From: Blepharisma japonicum
Lineage: Eukaryota > Ciliophora > Heterotrichea > Heterotrichida > Blepharismidae
Assembly: GCA_949751835.1 (NCBI GenBank)
Contig: CATKHK010000027.1
Location: 310,001 to 374,000 of the forward strand
Length of the DNA: 64,000 nucleotides
Direction: 5' to 3'
Shown here: one piece after another, positions 42,776 through 55,172 of the stretch
Layout of the letters: each line of letters begins with the position of its first letter
How positions within the stretch are numbered: position 1 is the first letter of the stretch
Position numbers and translations under genes: made by a program
The notes under the pieces: model-generated
The model's input: only the letters and a program-made list of their open reading frames with translations
Databases searched by the model: none
Told to the model about the DNA's origin: nothing

Positions 42776-44812
42776 TTAAAACTCCCAAGAAACAGTTGGC
42801 ACATTTCCGTTTTTAAATGCTTCCCAATCAATCTCTGCTAAGAACTCATGAGATTTTATTTCAGCAAATTTAGGACGGATGGCAGTATCTCGATTTAATA
42901 GCTTTTTTATTAAATTTTTGGCACATTTTCCAACATAATGAGGAAATTTCAGCTTAGCAGAGACAATTTTGTGGAGAAGGTTTGTCATATTTTCTGAATA
43001 ATAAGGTGGGTATCCACTGAGCATTTCGTATAATATGCATCCTATTCCATAGATGTCGACAGATTTATTAATTCCTGCTTTATTAAGCATTTCAGGAGAT
43101 AAATATGCAGGAGATCCACAAAATGACATAGAAACATCTTCATCTTTCATATTTTCCTTTGCAAGTCCAAAATCTACTAGTTTTATATGCCATCTATTAT
43201 CAAACATAATATTTTCAGGCTTCAAGTCTCTAAAAACGACATTATTTTCATGCAAATATTCTATCGCCACAATGAGCTCTGCTATATAAATTTTTGCATA
43301 CCTTTCAGGCAGATAATTTACTTTCTGTAGTAAATCACTAAGAGAGCCATTCTGACAATAATCCAATGCTAAGTATAACATTCTTGCAGTTTGAAAAGAG
43401 TAGTAAAGCTTTATTATAAATGGAAAATCAGCAATGCTTAAAACATGTACTTCAGCAATTGCATACTTTGTATATCCTTGCCTTATTAATTTTTCTTTGA
43501 GCATTGCTTTCAAAGCATAAGTTTCTTCAGTATTTTTTTTCTTAGCCAAATAAACAACCCCAAAACTTCCAGTACCAATTTGCTGAATTATTTCAAAATC
43601 ATCATACCCTACATCACCTATTGTTGAAAAATCTCCTAATGCAGATTCATATTTAGTATTATAAGTTTTCGATCTGTTTTGCCTGTATAGAAGGGCTCCA
43701 AAAATATTTCTAACCCACACATTTGCAGCTTCTTCTGATTCAACTATGAAATAATTCGGCTTCCCCATTTTCATAGATATCTGAAACCTAAACCCTTCTT
43801 TTTTATTGAATTTATCTTTACACCTTTTAATCTCTTGAGCTTCATTTAATTTATAAACCTTTGCTGCTAAAGAATCTCTACATTTATCTTTATTAGCAAA
43901 TAAACACAATTCTCCTTCTAGAGGCTTTAACACAGCTCATACTTTTTTGCTTCCAATTAATTTAGGGATGCTTAGATATCCTTCAAAAGTTTCTGGTAAA
44001 TCTGAAGTATCTCCCATATATTTACACAATAAATCTTTAATACTTTTATTAACTGTAACTTCAACAGGGAGTTGCCCTACTTTATTTTCAATAGAATAAT
44101 TTGCTTTGGCTTGTAGAAGTAAGTCAACAAGTTCCAAGCTTCCACATATGCAAGCGCAATGCAAAGGGGTTGAATTTGCATCAGTTTCATTATCTACAAT
44201 AATATTTTTATGTCTCAACAATAAATCAGTAGCTGCCAAATGCCCTTTAATGCAGCTTAAATGTAGAGCAGCCCAATTCCCATCTCGTGTCAATTGATTT
44301 ACATTGATTTTATACCCAAATAGCAATTCCATAAGTTGCGTATAGTTGTTATATGCTGCATAATGTATAGAAGTCCATCCTTCTGAGCTATAGGTCATAG
44401 CTAATTCTTGATTGTATTCAAGCTCCCTTGCAATTTCTCGATAGTTACCTGATTTGCAAAGGTTGAAAAATCCTTCTAAAGGATCTACTGTGGAAAAGAC
44501 ATTGAAAGACTGGCTTCTGATGTTTTCAATTACTGGGATAATTCTATTTCCATTGAGATGCTGGCTCTGTATTCTTCTTTCATTAGGAAGTTTTAAGCAT
44601 AGACACGAATGATTTGCAATTCCATAAAATTCTAAATTATATTCATCATCTAGTATCAGCTCAGAATCATTCAGAACAAATTTAAGGATCTGGTCCTGGG
44701 CTGGAATTCCTAAGTGGCTCTCAATCATTGTTTTTATATAGCCAATGCTGCAGTAAGCCTCAACTTTGAACTCCAGTGTGCGATTATTTTCGCTTTTGAT
44801 GAAAATCTTCAT
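42776..44812 (-). CDS. ubiquitin-like / ankyrin / PH / AGC kinase fusion, 678 aa
   Basis: Domains in order: a ubiquitin-like fold (1-75, MKIFIKSENNRTLEFKVEAY); ankyrin repeats (about 115-275: EGWTSIHYAAYNNYTQLMEL, GNWAALHLSCIKGHLAATDL, STPLHCACICGSLELVDL); a PH domain (about 290-375, ending EEAANVWVRNIFGALL); and an AGC kinase (about 404-650) with IGTGSFGVVYLAKK, Lys in YALKAM, FRDLKPENIMF, DFGLAKE and CGSPAYLSPEML. The PH plus FRDLKPEN pattern recalls AKT/SGK. The tail is short with no FxxF-S/T-Y hydrophobic motif. One TGA (complement 43937-43939) is the first Trp of the PH domain. Probably phosphoinositide-responsive. Confidence 0.9.
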
Positions 44813-45137
44813 ATAATTATTTATTTGGAAATTAATTTAAAAATAACAGATTATACTGGACTCTAATTATTCTAAGCTTTAATTTTTAATTATGCTTTTT
44901 ACTTGATAAAATAATCCCTCCAAGAATTTGGAGAAATATTAAGCCTATGATAATTCTTCATTCTTGTTTTAGAATTTAAAATGCATATATCAATTATTGA
45001 TTATAAAGCCTGGTGTAACCCATAATTCTCTTCTAATTTTTTTAAAAGCTGATTATCACTTAATAAATCCTAATTCTCAAATGCATGCATTTTATTTAAA
45101 AAAATTGTCAACAATAAACTCAATATTTTAATTGTAT
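44813..45137. other. intergenic, 325 nt, divergent promoters
   Basis: AT-rich spacer between divergent starts. No recognisable element or open frame. Confidence 0.5.
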
Positions 45138-46715
45138 ATGGAGAGAAAGCTTGAGCTTCTAGAAACCAAACTTAACAACCTTACCAATGAACTGAATGGT
45201 GGCAGTTTCCAAAATTATCTATCTGATTTCATTAAATCCCACATTGATGAATGGCTTTCAGATACTCTCACAGTAAGCTGCATAAAAGAAGAAATTGAGA
45301 GACGATACAAAAGAAATCGAACTGAGTTACTAGAATTTGTGAAAACAAACAATAACACTCAGCATGAAGTCAGAGAACTTCAACACAAGTTCAAAGTCTG
45401 CTTTGAAGATATTCAAAGGCTGCGTGTTTCAATAGATGATGTTTCTAACGATCTCAAATACAGAGCATATCAGTCAGATTTGTTCAAGGTTGAAAAAGAG
45501 CTCCATACAATGTGCCCGCTATCTTATGCTCAGCAATTAGCTGCTGAACTAAGAACAATGGCAACTGCTGAAGAACTTATTAAAACACAAAACAATATAA
45601 AAGCTTCGACTGCTGAAATGTACTCAACATTTTTAAATAAAAGTGAACTTCAAAAAGAAATGTCTCGTATTCAGAATCTTGTTAGTGAACTGTTTTATGG
45701 ATATGCAAAAACTGAAAAAGTCAATGAAATTAACGAAGCTTTAAGCGATAGATGCAACCAAATAGAAATTACTAACAAGAAAATTTCAGAACAGCAAGAA
45801 AAATCTGCTGCTAACCTAAAAATGTTAATTTATGAAAATTCCCAAGAATTATCAACTAGGGTCAAAAGAGAAGAAATGGATGAAGTTCTGAAAGAGCTTT
45901 CATACAAAGCCACAATTGCTGAATTTTGCAAACTCCAATCTGAAACTTATCCACGATTAACAAATTTCGCTATGGATTTAGAAAAGTTCAATAGAATCCA
46001 GCAAGAACAAGAAACTGCTTTAAGCCGACTCGATGAAATTATCCTTCAAAAAGCATCAAAAGTAGACGTTAGAGATTTAACAAACAAAGTAAAATCAATC
46101 ACAAAGCATATTGATTTGGAACAAAAAATTGACGATTTATTGGAAAAAATAAAATTCATATCATATCAAGACGAAGAAAGAGATAAAGGAATGAAAAAAC
46201 TTCAAAATCAATTGCATGAAATCTGAGATTTTTACACTAAAAAGAGAAATGATGCTGATGACCGAAAAATGATAAAGGACCAAATTATTGAGCTAAATTC
46301 GATACTTACTTATAAAATTGATAAAGATGATGTTGCTAAAAGTCTTGAGGAAAAAGCTACAGTGGAAAGTGTGAAAAATTTGTCAGTTTCGATTGAATCG
46401 GTTCATAAGCAGATGAAACTTCTTGCTGTGCAACTTGGAGCTATTCAGAAAACATTTTCGAGCTCAAATAATGATAAAGGAAGCACACGATCCAAAAGGG
46501 ATCATTTTTATAAGATAACACAGAGATTGGTGGAATATATAGTTCGCTCTCAGCCAATTGGTGATAAGTCAGTGGGGGAAGAGTTCAAGTCTTTTCTTAG
46601 ACTTCCTGAGACAATAAAAGTGACTTCTCCTGAACCTTTGAGGACAATGACTCCAAACAATCGTTTGTTGACTCCTCATCGCAAAATTTATTACTCATTT
46701 GAGAATCCTGTGTAA
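45138..46715 (+). CDS. coiled-coil protein, 525 aa
   Basis: First ATG is at 45138 (MERKLELLETKLNNL); the frame is open two codons further but from a TTG. Nearly all helical, with coiled-coil heptads across residues 1-420 (TKLNNLTNELNG, QQEKSAANLKMLIYENSQ, KVDVRDLTNKVKSITKHI). The last 60 residues are basic and Thr/Pro-rich (TVTSPEPLRTMTPNN-like), possible phosphorylation sites. The TGA at 46224-46226 is Trp. Composition suits a basal-body or axonemal structural protein; no specific family recognised. Confidence 0.8.
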
Positions 46716-47098
46716 TTTAGCAGCACTAAGTTAATATATTTTAAATTACCCTCTTAATTATCTAGAGAGAATTCAACATTCTTTGATATTACTGCGATAG
46801 TTTCATTTGATCCTTGACATTAGAATGCATAAAGTGACTCATATACCTCCATAGGTAAGAAATGGTACTAGAAGCTAAAAATAAGCTATGGATAAGCAAG
46901 CAAGACAGTCAACTCATCACTTTTGCAAAAAAGCTAAAGCTATTTAATAGTAGATATACTATTGTAAAGCAAAAATAGCTATGAGTCTTGATTTCATCTA
47001 TAAAAAATCAATAATTATATTTGCATGCTAATTTAATTAAGATTCTTTCTATTATAAATTATCTTATGATTAGATTTTCATAATTAATTATACTCTGC
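46716..47098. other. intergenic, 383 nt, between convergent genes
   Basis: Between two 3' ends. AT-rich with no open frame; checked by eye for a tRNA because it is slightly less AT-biased around 46840-46930, but no cloverleaf or TTCNANNC box was found. Confidence 0.5.
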
Positions 47099-49408
47099 TT
47101 ATTGGCAGTAATTATGATACGCACGTTTTAATGAATCATAATCAATTTTAGCCTGTCCTTGTGGGAACAATTCTCTTATTAGCTCATTGCTCTCAACACT
47201 GGAAAGTGGATAATCCAGCATCTTATTAAATCCTTTTACAGTTTCGTCTTTTGATATCCAGCAATCCTTATTTCTATCAAAAATCTGAGTATATACCTTT
47301 ATAAATGGCATGCCATGGGCTTCCATATATTGATCCATTGCTTTAAATAAAGCTGGTACATTTCTTTGACTATTTCTTGTATACGCTTGGCTGTCAAAAC
47401 TTGTATCGTATTTTCTAAAAAGTTCCAAAAACTCATTATATGAAATTCGATCGTCTCCTGAAGTATCAACAATTGATAAAAGTGCTTCTATTTCATCCTC
47501 ACTGATATCAAATTTCATTTGATGGAAAACCCGTGCGAATTCTTGCTTTGATATAAAACCATCATTGTCTGTGTCAAATACTTTGAAAGCATCATATAAA
47601 CTGATTCCACTAGATGTAATAGCTTTTACGACAACTTCCAAAATATTGCTTCTTTGGGGAGTTCTTCCTCTTGGTTTTCCTTTTTCTGGGGATTGTGGAA
47701 TGTAAGCTTGATTGCTCATCACGTCTAAAAATTCATTATAGCTTATTAAACAATCTCTGTTTCTATCAATTTCATTGAAAATCTGCTCGATTTCAAGACT
47801 TGTGGCTGCTAATTTAAACCCTGAGCAGATTTTTTTGAATTCTTCTATAGAAACAACTCCATCCCTATTTATATCGAACATCTGGAACATATCATAAGGC
47901 GAAATTCCGCTTGTTTTCATCATTCTTCTGAATACATTTATAGAATTTCCGGTTGGCTGTATAAACTCAATAAATTCATGCAAGGAGATCATTCCATCTT
48001 TATTAAGATCTGCAGCTTCTACAAGTGCTTCAATATCCTGAGTTTTTAAATCTAACTTTAAATGTCGCAAAGCTGCTCTAAACTCTTCAATACTTAGCTG
48101 GCCATTAATATCATGATCAAATGCTCTAAAATAAGCACCTATTGTTGTACCTTTATATTGAAGCTGAGATTGAATATGCTCTCTTAAGATTGAAAGAGGT
48201 GGCATTGGATTTGGGTCAACATACACTCTATTATTAGCATTATGTGAAATGTAACTTCTGTGGTCAAAATTACCTTCCATTGCATCACAAAATCCTTGGT
48301 AATCCAAGTAACCTCTTGGATTCTTAGGCAAATAGTCCCATAAGCATTCTATTTCTTTTAAATTTAACCCCATGTTCATTTTTTGGAAAACTTTGAAAAA
48401 TTCTTGCATAGAGATTTGATTGTCTCTGTTTTCATCAAAAACCCGAAAAGCGTGAACTAAAGTGACTTGACTGTCTTTGATAATATTTCCAACTCTTATG
48501 AAAATAGATGCTGGATTAAACTCAACTGGGATTAAATATCTTTGGTGAATTATGTCACAAAAAGTCCTGTAGTCAATCATCCCAATTCCTCTGGGATCAA
48601 AATATGTATAGATTTTATCAATTTCATCATCTCTCAATCCAAGTCTCATTATTCTAAATGTTTCTTTAAATTCAGAAGCAGAAATAATCCCATCTTTATT
48701 GCTATCAAATGCTTCAAAAGTTTGCCAAATGCTGAGATTTTTTTCTTGAATTCTTTCTCTAACTCTATTAAGAACACTGTCTTTCCACTGCTCAAATTCA
48801 TCAGGACTCATTATGTTTTGATCTAAATTAGAAAATAGCTCACAAAAAATCTGTTTCGTAATTCCTCCTTGGGCAAGATCACATTTATTAATCAATATTT
48901 GTATTTCCTCTTCAGAAAGCGAAAGATTGAGTCTATTAGTTAAAACCTGTCTTATATGGCTTGGAGACAAAATGCCTGCATTTTCCATGTCGAAAAATAA
49001 AAAAGCATTAATTGTATTTAATTGGCGATTTCTTAAAGCATTTTCAATTTTTTGCATGACCTCTTTTTCATGAGGAAGGATTTCCTGCAAATTACCCTGC
49101 TTTGGAGGAGAATTCATACCATATGAATGCTCAGGCAAAGGATGATTATACGCAGGATTATTACTTGGATAATACAAATCTCCATCGTTTAAAGTATGAC
49201 TCATTAAATCTTGCCTATAATTTTGATTTTCTTCATATCCAGTGGTTGTTTTGGAATATTTCAAATCAGGCAAAGAATACTCAAAATTATTAGGTGAATG
49301 CTCGGGGTATGTAGGATCAAGATCACGAAATTGAGAAGACCTTTGTGGGTTGCCACTTCACTGTTGGAGTTTATTTACATCACGATATCCATCATAAGAA
49401 CCAGCCAT
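47099..49408 (-). CDS. multi-EF-hand Ca2+-binding protein, 769 aa, about 14 EF-hand motifs
   Basis: The ATG is at 49408; the TGA at complement 49358-49360 is Trp. After a disordered ~75-residue start, EF-hand units run in pairs to the C-terminus. Near-canonical loops: DSNKDGIISASE, DENRDNQISMQE, DHDINGQLSIEE, DLNKDGMISLHE, DINRDGVVSIEE, DRNRDCLISYNE, DTDNDGFISKQE and DTSGDDRISYNE. Six others are degenerate (e.g. DPRGIGMIDYRT, PKNPRGYLDYQG). The layout resembles EFCAB6-like proteins of cilia. Function probably Ca2+ sensing in the cortex or cilia; the paired order suggests growth by duplication of a two-hand unit. Confidence 0.92.
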
Positions 49409-49452
49409 TTTATTATTGCTTCAAATGAATTAAAATGATGTCTGGATGATTT

Positions 49453-50506
49453 TTATACAAAGCTAATTAGCAAAGGCACCCCACTATCACCTCCAGTTAT
49501 TAATTTTCTTCTTCCAGGAGTTGTGGCAAGACAATTAATGCCGCCTTGATTGTCAGCTCCAAATCCAAATGTGGCTTCTTCAGTGTCTGTATTAAAAACA
49601 ATCACATTTCCATCTGAGCAGCCAACAGCTACTAAATTTTCAAATAACTCGCCACAGAGGATTTGGCCTGGTGCATTCATTTTACTTCTAACCCTAAAGT
49701 TCATAAAAGCGTCTAGCACATTTACTGATTTATCAGAGCTCCCTGTTACAAGGGTATTGCTTAAGCTAGGCATTATGAAATTGATTGCTCCACCATGGAC
49801 TTGGGAATTGAAAACTGGTGAAGAAGTTCTCATGTCTGTAATAGCGACCTTGCCATCTTTTCCACCTGCTGAAGCAATAAAATTCATTTCTCCTCCATCT
49901 GAAGAAAGGCAGACTTTATGTATTGCACCATTATGAGGAACTGTTGTTAGTACATTATTTCCTGTATTTATGTCCCAAAGAGTAAGCTGTCCTTGTCTGT
50001 CACCTGCCGCAACAAGGGAATTGTGCCATGCAAAATCCATGACAGGTCCTGAGCACTGCATTCTTTGTAAAGTGTTGATTCTATGCAAATCCCACACTAT
50101 TAATGTTTTATCATAGCTTGCAGAGATACCGATGTCGTTTTCGTCTGTTGCAACTTTAGAAATTGATGCCTGATGCTGATTAAGGTTTTCGCATCTTACT
50201 ACTCTTCTATCTCATAAGCATAATGACCCATCCATAGATCCAGAAAGAATTCGATTGTCTTTTAAAAAAGCACAGCAAGAGACTCATTCCTGATGACCAA
50301 AGTTTTTATTGTAAAGCTGCCTCAGATGTGATCCGCGATTTGTATCTCATACTCTAAGACCATGATCGGCGGATGCTGTCACAGCCAGCTCATTTTGAGT
50401 TGCTATGGCAAAAATCTGAAATAATATTTACAGAGCGATCATGAGGAGGCCGAAGCTCTTTGTCACTGACAGGGCCTGAGAGTCATGCAGGAGGGTAGCC
50501 TTCCAT
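49453..50506 (-). CDS. WD40-repeat protein, 345 aa
   Basis: Exon 1 is 50432-50506 and exon 2 is 49453-50415, with a 16-nt intron between. A seven-bladed propeller is suggested by repeated GH..W/VWD units: AVTASADHGLRVWD, GHQEWVSCCAFLKD, RILSGSMDGSLCLWD, ISASYDKTLIVWD, AAGDRQGQLTLWD, SAGGKDGKVAITDMR, VTGSSDKSVNVLD and AVGCSDGNVIVFN. Four TGAs are Trp, several at the WD position. Not assigned to a named family. It lies head-to-tail with GPN3. Confidence 0.88.
50416..50431 (-). other. 16-nt intron in the WD40 gene
   Basis: Minus strand GTAAATATTATTTCAG, phase 0, A at position 10. Splicing joins PPHDRS to IFAIATQNELAVTASADHG, a normal WD40 blade; the unspliced frame soon meets a stop. Confidence 0.93.
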
Positions 50507-50602
50507 AATTTAAATAAAATTAGCTATTTTCTTTTTGCTTGAATGTGTTTGCCTATTATTTTTTAATTAGTCTTATATAAAGAATTTAATTAAAATTGTT
50601 AT

Positions 50603-51433
50603 CTAATAATCCTGCTCCATAGCATCTTCATTGATTTTACTTTCAAGATTTTCTCCATATTGGATACTCTGATCTATTTGGTACACCACATTTCTTATAG
50701 AATCTTCATCTGATAAGTCCAATGGTATGAATTGGACTAAATTAAATTCAGTCAAAACTTTTGCAATGGACTCTGTGAATGATTTAAACTTAACAGAATA
50801 AGCACTTTTGGCAATTCCAATTGCAATTTCACTTGGATCTGTATCAAGCATCTCTTCAAGTGATTCTTTATTACCAATTAAATCACATTTTGTTAATATG
50901 TTTGTGTGTGGAACTTCTAATTGATTCATGGCAGCTAAAGCCATCAAAGAAGCAGAAATATACTTTGTAGGGTCCGATAAAAAAGTACAATCAATGCAGT
51001 AAACTCCTCCAACACTAAATCCAATATCTTTTAGCGACTTTACAAAGTCTTTCATAACTGTCATATGTGTGTATAACTCTATTTGTCCTGGGCAGTCTAT
51101 CAAAATATAATCATCATCCCCTAGTCCATCAAGCTGGTCACGCAGCCAATCTGTGTTTTCTATAAGATATCTGAGTAAATCTTACTCTATAGCTGTCACT
51201 AAACCTCCATTAGGACCTAATTCAAGTTCTTGCATAACATCATCAAGTGTGACCAACTCTCGGATATCAATATCACAGCGATATTTAAAGTATTCTGCAG
51301 CTGGATCTAAATTCATTACTCTCACAGTCCTACCAAGTGTATCAGCATGTTGCTGGATTATATTGCAATACATTGACTTTCCGGAGCCAGCTGGACCCAT
51401 CACTATTTGTGCATATCGAAAATATTGAGTCAT
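50603..51433 (-). CDS. GPN3: GPN-loop GTPase 3, 271 aa
   Basis: Exons 51186-51433 and 50603-51170. P-loop [22 protein letters not shown], the GPN loop [13 protein letters not shown], the switch [16 protein letters not shown] and a guanine-specificity TKCDL motif. Length matches human GPN3 (284 aa). GPN3 works with GPN1 in assembly and nuclear import of RNA polymerase II. Ends with TAG. It lies 35 nt downstream of the kinesin gene's stop, same strand. Confidence 0.97.
51171..51185 (-). other. 15-nt intron in GPN3
   Basis: Minus strand GTAAGATTTACTCAG, phase 2, A at position 10. Splicing rebuilds [17 protein letters not shown], the conserved segment after the GPN loop. Confidence 0.97.
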
Positions 51434-51468
51434 TATAATTTTTATTATAAAAATATCGCATTTATAAT

Positions 51469-53938
51469 CTAATGAAAAACAGGTCTACGCTGTGAGCCAG
51501 AGATGGGCGCCTTGCTTGTGTCTTTTTCCATAAGTAATTTGTAGAGATTTTTAGCCAAAAATGCAGCTGGGCTTGGCTTTTCTTGAAGCTGTGCAGATGT
51601 GTTGACTTTCATGAATTTTTTGGTATTGTTCGTATATCTTAGCCTACTTCTACCATCGCTGCTTTGCTGTCTTTCTCTTTTTGGTTTGATTTGATGCATA
51701 TTGCTGAATGCTCCTTTTTGTATCTTTAAGTCATAGCTTTGATCTTGTTTAGAAGGAGACAAAGATTTTGTAGGAACTTGGGAAAATGACCTTAATGAAT
51801 TTGCGGTTACTGCCGCCTTTTGCGAGAATTTAGTGTCTTCAGATGTTTTTTCTGTAGGATAGTTTTCAAGAAAGCGGATAGTTTCTATATTTGGGGAGGT
51901 TGGCCGAGATCTTGATTGGCTTCTTCTCCTTTCAGTTCTAGCTTGATCAAGGTCAGAAATGTTACATTTTATGGGGGTTCTACTTCTATGAATTATTGGT
52001 GAGTTTGAAGAAGACAAAGGGGCAGGAGACTTCTGACGACTTTTTCGTTCACTTCTAGCTTGCTCTAATTTTGTGACTGTATGCTTAATAACTTTACTTG
52101 ATGGGTAAAAATTTGGTTTTGGATCTTCGAATTCTCTGGAAATGCTGTGTGACTCAGGAGTTCGAAATTCAGGAGAATTAGCCACCTTTGTTCAAGGTGG
52201 CGAGTCATGTTCTGGAGTTTCAAATTTATTGATAATCTCTTTCAAGTTTATTATTTCGCTTTGCAGACTTGCAATTATGGTATCTTTTTGCTTACTTTCA
52301 TGCTTGGCTTTGAGCATTTCTTCTTTATATGACATGTTTTCTACTTGTAAATTGAGTCTCTGCATTCTGGAGCTTCTCAATTTTATCTGTAGCTCCAAAA
52401 TTTCTCTTTTCTTATCTTTATTTAAATCCCCAGCCAATTGCATCAGCCTTGCTTTTTCCTGTATATTTTGGTGCAAGTTCGCAAGCAGCTCTTTTCTGGT
52501 ATCCTCATTTTCTTTTATAATTTGATTAATAGTTGCTATATATGAATCTTTATTATCATTTTTTTCTTCTAAAGCAGATTTAAGCAGCATTTTATTTTTT
52601 TCATTCAGGGCTTCAATTTCTTTGACATTTTTCTTAATGTCCCAATGCTCTTCAAAGTTGGCTTGCAATTGGCTTTGTAAATCGTAATATATTTCTTCTT
52701 GCAAGCTTCCTTCTTCTTCAGCATTTTCTTCTATTGAAATATTTGGAGTCTTTTCGATAGCTAATTTACGGTTGCTTTCGTCTCGTTTGAGCTGCATTGA
52801 TAAAAATTCTATTTCTTGTCTAAGACTTAATATGATTTCTTTATACTCAGAAACGTGAGCTTCCACTTCGGATATATTTTGAGTGGTTTTATTTATGATT
52901 TTGCGAGCTCTCTCAGCATATTTTAAAGTATTTAAAGTTTCATCAATATAATGAAGGGAAGGTGAAATGCAAGCAATCATGATTGTTTTGGTGTTTCCTC
53001 CTAGAGCTTCTTTTAATATCCTAGTAAGCTTAGAATCTCTATATGGGACAAACTTGCCTCTTTTTCTGGAATCGCTTAGGATATTAATACAGTTTGCAAG
53101 TGCTAATAATGATCGATTTATGTTTCCACCTTCAATAGATCTAAGAACTCCTCTACTTTCAGTAGCTGATATTTTTTCACTTCCTGCCAAATCAATTAAA
53201 AACAGCTTGGAATAAATTATTTCTTCAATAACATTTCTAAAATTTGAACTCTTTTCGACTGATATTTGAAGTATAACATGTGAACGAGTTGATGCATGAT
53301 TTGCATCTGTGTAAGCGATAACTCTTTTAGAGTCGCCTTCTTGAATAAGCTGTGAAGCAAGCTGATTATCATCAATTTGATACTCGCTGATGCCAGAAAG
53401 AATGGTGCCTTTTAACGGATCTTCAATAACTAAGATATTTCTTGATTTTTCGTTCAACAAATCTATAACTTTTTCGTTATAGATTTCAAAATAACTTATT
53501 TTTATTGCAATATGACCTTTATCAGCTTTTGACCTCGCAAATAAATCATCTATAGCTAATAAAGATAACCCTGGCTCTCTCATGTGAGAGCATGGGTTAC
53601 CTATCATTGTAAATGTTTTTCCAGCGCCAGTCATCCCATAAGCAAAGCAAGTTGCATTAAATCCACTAAGCACGCCTCCAATAATAGGATAAAGTGTTTC
53701 CTGATAGATGTGATTATTTCTGTGATTTTCTGAAAAAATCCTATCAAATGTATAACAATGATCTTTATTATGATTTCACCTCTTTTCTTTTATTAAAATC
53801 TATATAGGATAATACAGTAGAGTCATGGATTTTTAGCTTATGAGATTTGCTTTTGTGATTTTGCTGGGGATTTTCTTTGTCGAGTAATGGTCTCACTCGT
53901 ATAAATACTTTAAATGCACTTTCTTCATCTTTATTCAT
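51469..53938 (-). CDS. kinesin motor protein, kinesin-8-like, 817 aa
   Basis: Exons 53816-53938 and 51469-53799. N-terminal motor domain (1-~350): [38 protein letters not shown]-loop, [13 protein letters not shown] switch [11 protein letters not shown] switch [16 protein letters not shown] and [20 protein letters not shown]. The [14 protein letters not shown] plus early coiled coil favours the kinesin-8 (KIF18/19) group, but subfamily needs phylogeny. Coiled coils span about 360-600; the tail is basic Ser/Pro-rich with two similar motifs ([30 protein letters not shown]). TGAs at complement 52192-52194 and near the start of exon 2 are Trp. Confidence 0.93.
53800..53815 (-). other. 16-nt intron in the kinesin gene
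   Basis: Minus strand GTATTATCCTATATAG, phase 0, A at position 11 (six from the 3' end). Splicing joins KIHDST to [20 protein letters not shown] in the motor domain. Confidence 0.88.
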
Positions 53939-54006
53939 AATATATCACTAATTAAATTCAACATATATAAAGAGAAGTATTTTGATATGTTAAAAACATC
54001 ATTAAG

Positions 54007-54759
54007 CTAGTTATTTTCAATATCATTGAATCTCTGTGAAAGAAAAAGCTTTTTGGAGTAGCTTGGACTTGGGAAATTTTTAAAATTGTAATTCTTAGGA
54101 ATACTTTTGCATATTTTGGGCCTGGGAATTCGATTTTTCCGAATTGGAGGTATCCCAGAGCCAGACTTTTCTTTTGTTGCTAATCCTCTTGGAGTCAAAA
54201 TAAGGTCGTCAATATTTCTTTCTTTTCTATATCGATTTTCAATATGTGAAAAGCATCGAGTTCGTGTTTCTTCAATCAAATCATTGCGGTTTTCGCATTC
54301 TGAATTTTTTGAAAATTTGTATTTTAGTAAATTATCTTCTGTAATATGATGTTTTTTAGGGCTTTCTTCTAGTTCAACAGGTTGTTCAATGATTCCTGTC
54401 GATTTTTTGATAGTAGACCTACCATTTCTGTTTTCAGTTAAAATGAAACTATAGCTCTCTTTAGAAACTTTTAATTCTTCATCGTCACTGCTGTTCTCAG
54501 TAGACAAATCTGTATCAGTTTCTTTAGTAGCAACTTTAATGAGTCTTGGCTTTAATTTCTTAGCAAATAAGTGCAAACGTTGCTTTATTTGAGAAATTTC
54601 TTGGTTGAGATTGAAGGAATTAGAAAAAAAGTGGCCATTTGATGATGAGCATGGTCTCGAGGTAAATGGAGCATGAGAGCAGCTGATTTTTGGAGGAGAA
54701 TCCGAAGAAGATTGGCTTCTTGGAAGAAGAGGTTGAAAAGACTTGTAAACAAAACTCAT
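54007..54759 (-). CDS. hypothetical protein, Ser/Lys/Arg-rich, 250 aa
   Basis: Not recognised. The protein is mostly disordered, basic and rich in Ser, Pro, Lys and Asn, with one acidic patch (TDTDLSTENSSDDEELK) around residues 100-120. Starts MSFVYKSFQPLLP at 54759, ends near 54007 with TAG. Length and position support a real gene; no domain is visible. Confidence 0.6.
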   Translation of the reverse strand: MSFVYKSFQPLLPRSQSSSDSPPKISCSHAPFTSRPCSSSNGHFFSNSFNLNQEISQIKQRLHLFAKKLKPRLIKVATKETDTDLSTENSSDDEELKVSKESYSFILTENRNGRSTIKKSTGIIEQPVELEESPKKHHITEDNLLKYKFSKNSECENRNDLIEETRTRCFSHIENRYRKERNIDDLILTPRGLATKEKSGSGIPPIRKNRIPRPKICKSIPKNYNFKNFPSPSYSKKLFLSQRFNDIENN

Positions 54760-55172
54760 ATATGTCTGTTAAAAATCTAAAGAATTAAATTAATGACAAA
54801 TAATTTAAATGAAATTCCAATTTAATAGAAAATTTACTCTCATTGAAACATTTTGAATTTCCTTAAGGGATTTAAGAAATAAAGTCCTGTAATTGAAAGC
54901 CGTATCAAAATAAATTTAAAATTAAAAAATTGGTAAAATATATAAGAACAAATACTACTTGTGCAATCTGGATGATAATAATCTAACTCCGAGAGAAAGG
55001 TTTTTGAAAATATATAAATAGGGATTCTATCTCATTTTTGAAAGCTTATCATAATAAAATAATGATGAAATAATACCCTAAACAATTATTTTAAATTCCA
55101 AAAATTATTACAATTAATTCAGTTCACAATAAAATTATCAATATTAAAATATATAGTTGAATAAATAAATAT
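54760..55172. other. intergenic, 413 nt, divergent promoters
   Basis: AT-rich spacer between the hypothetical gene and ARPC1. No open frame or repeat of note. Confidence 0.5.

Noticed and set aside
46840-46930. Possible tRNA in a less AT-rich part of an intergenic gap
   Set aside because: No cloverleaf pairing, no T-loop TTCNANNC and no A/B boxes found.
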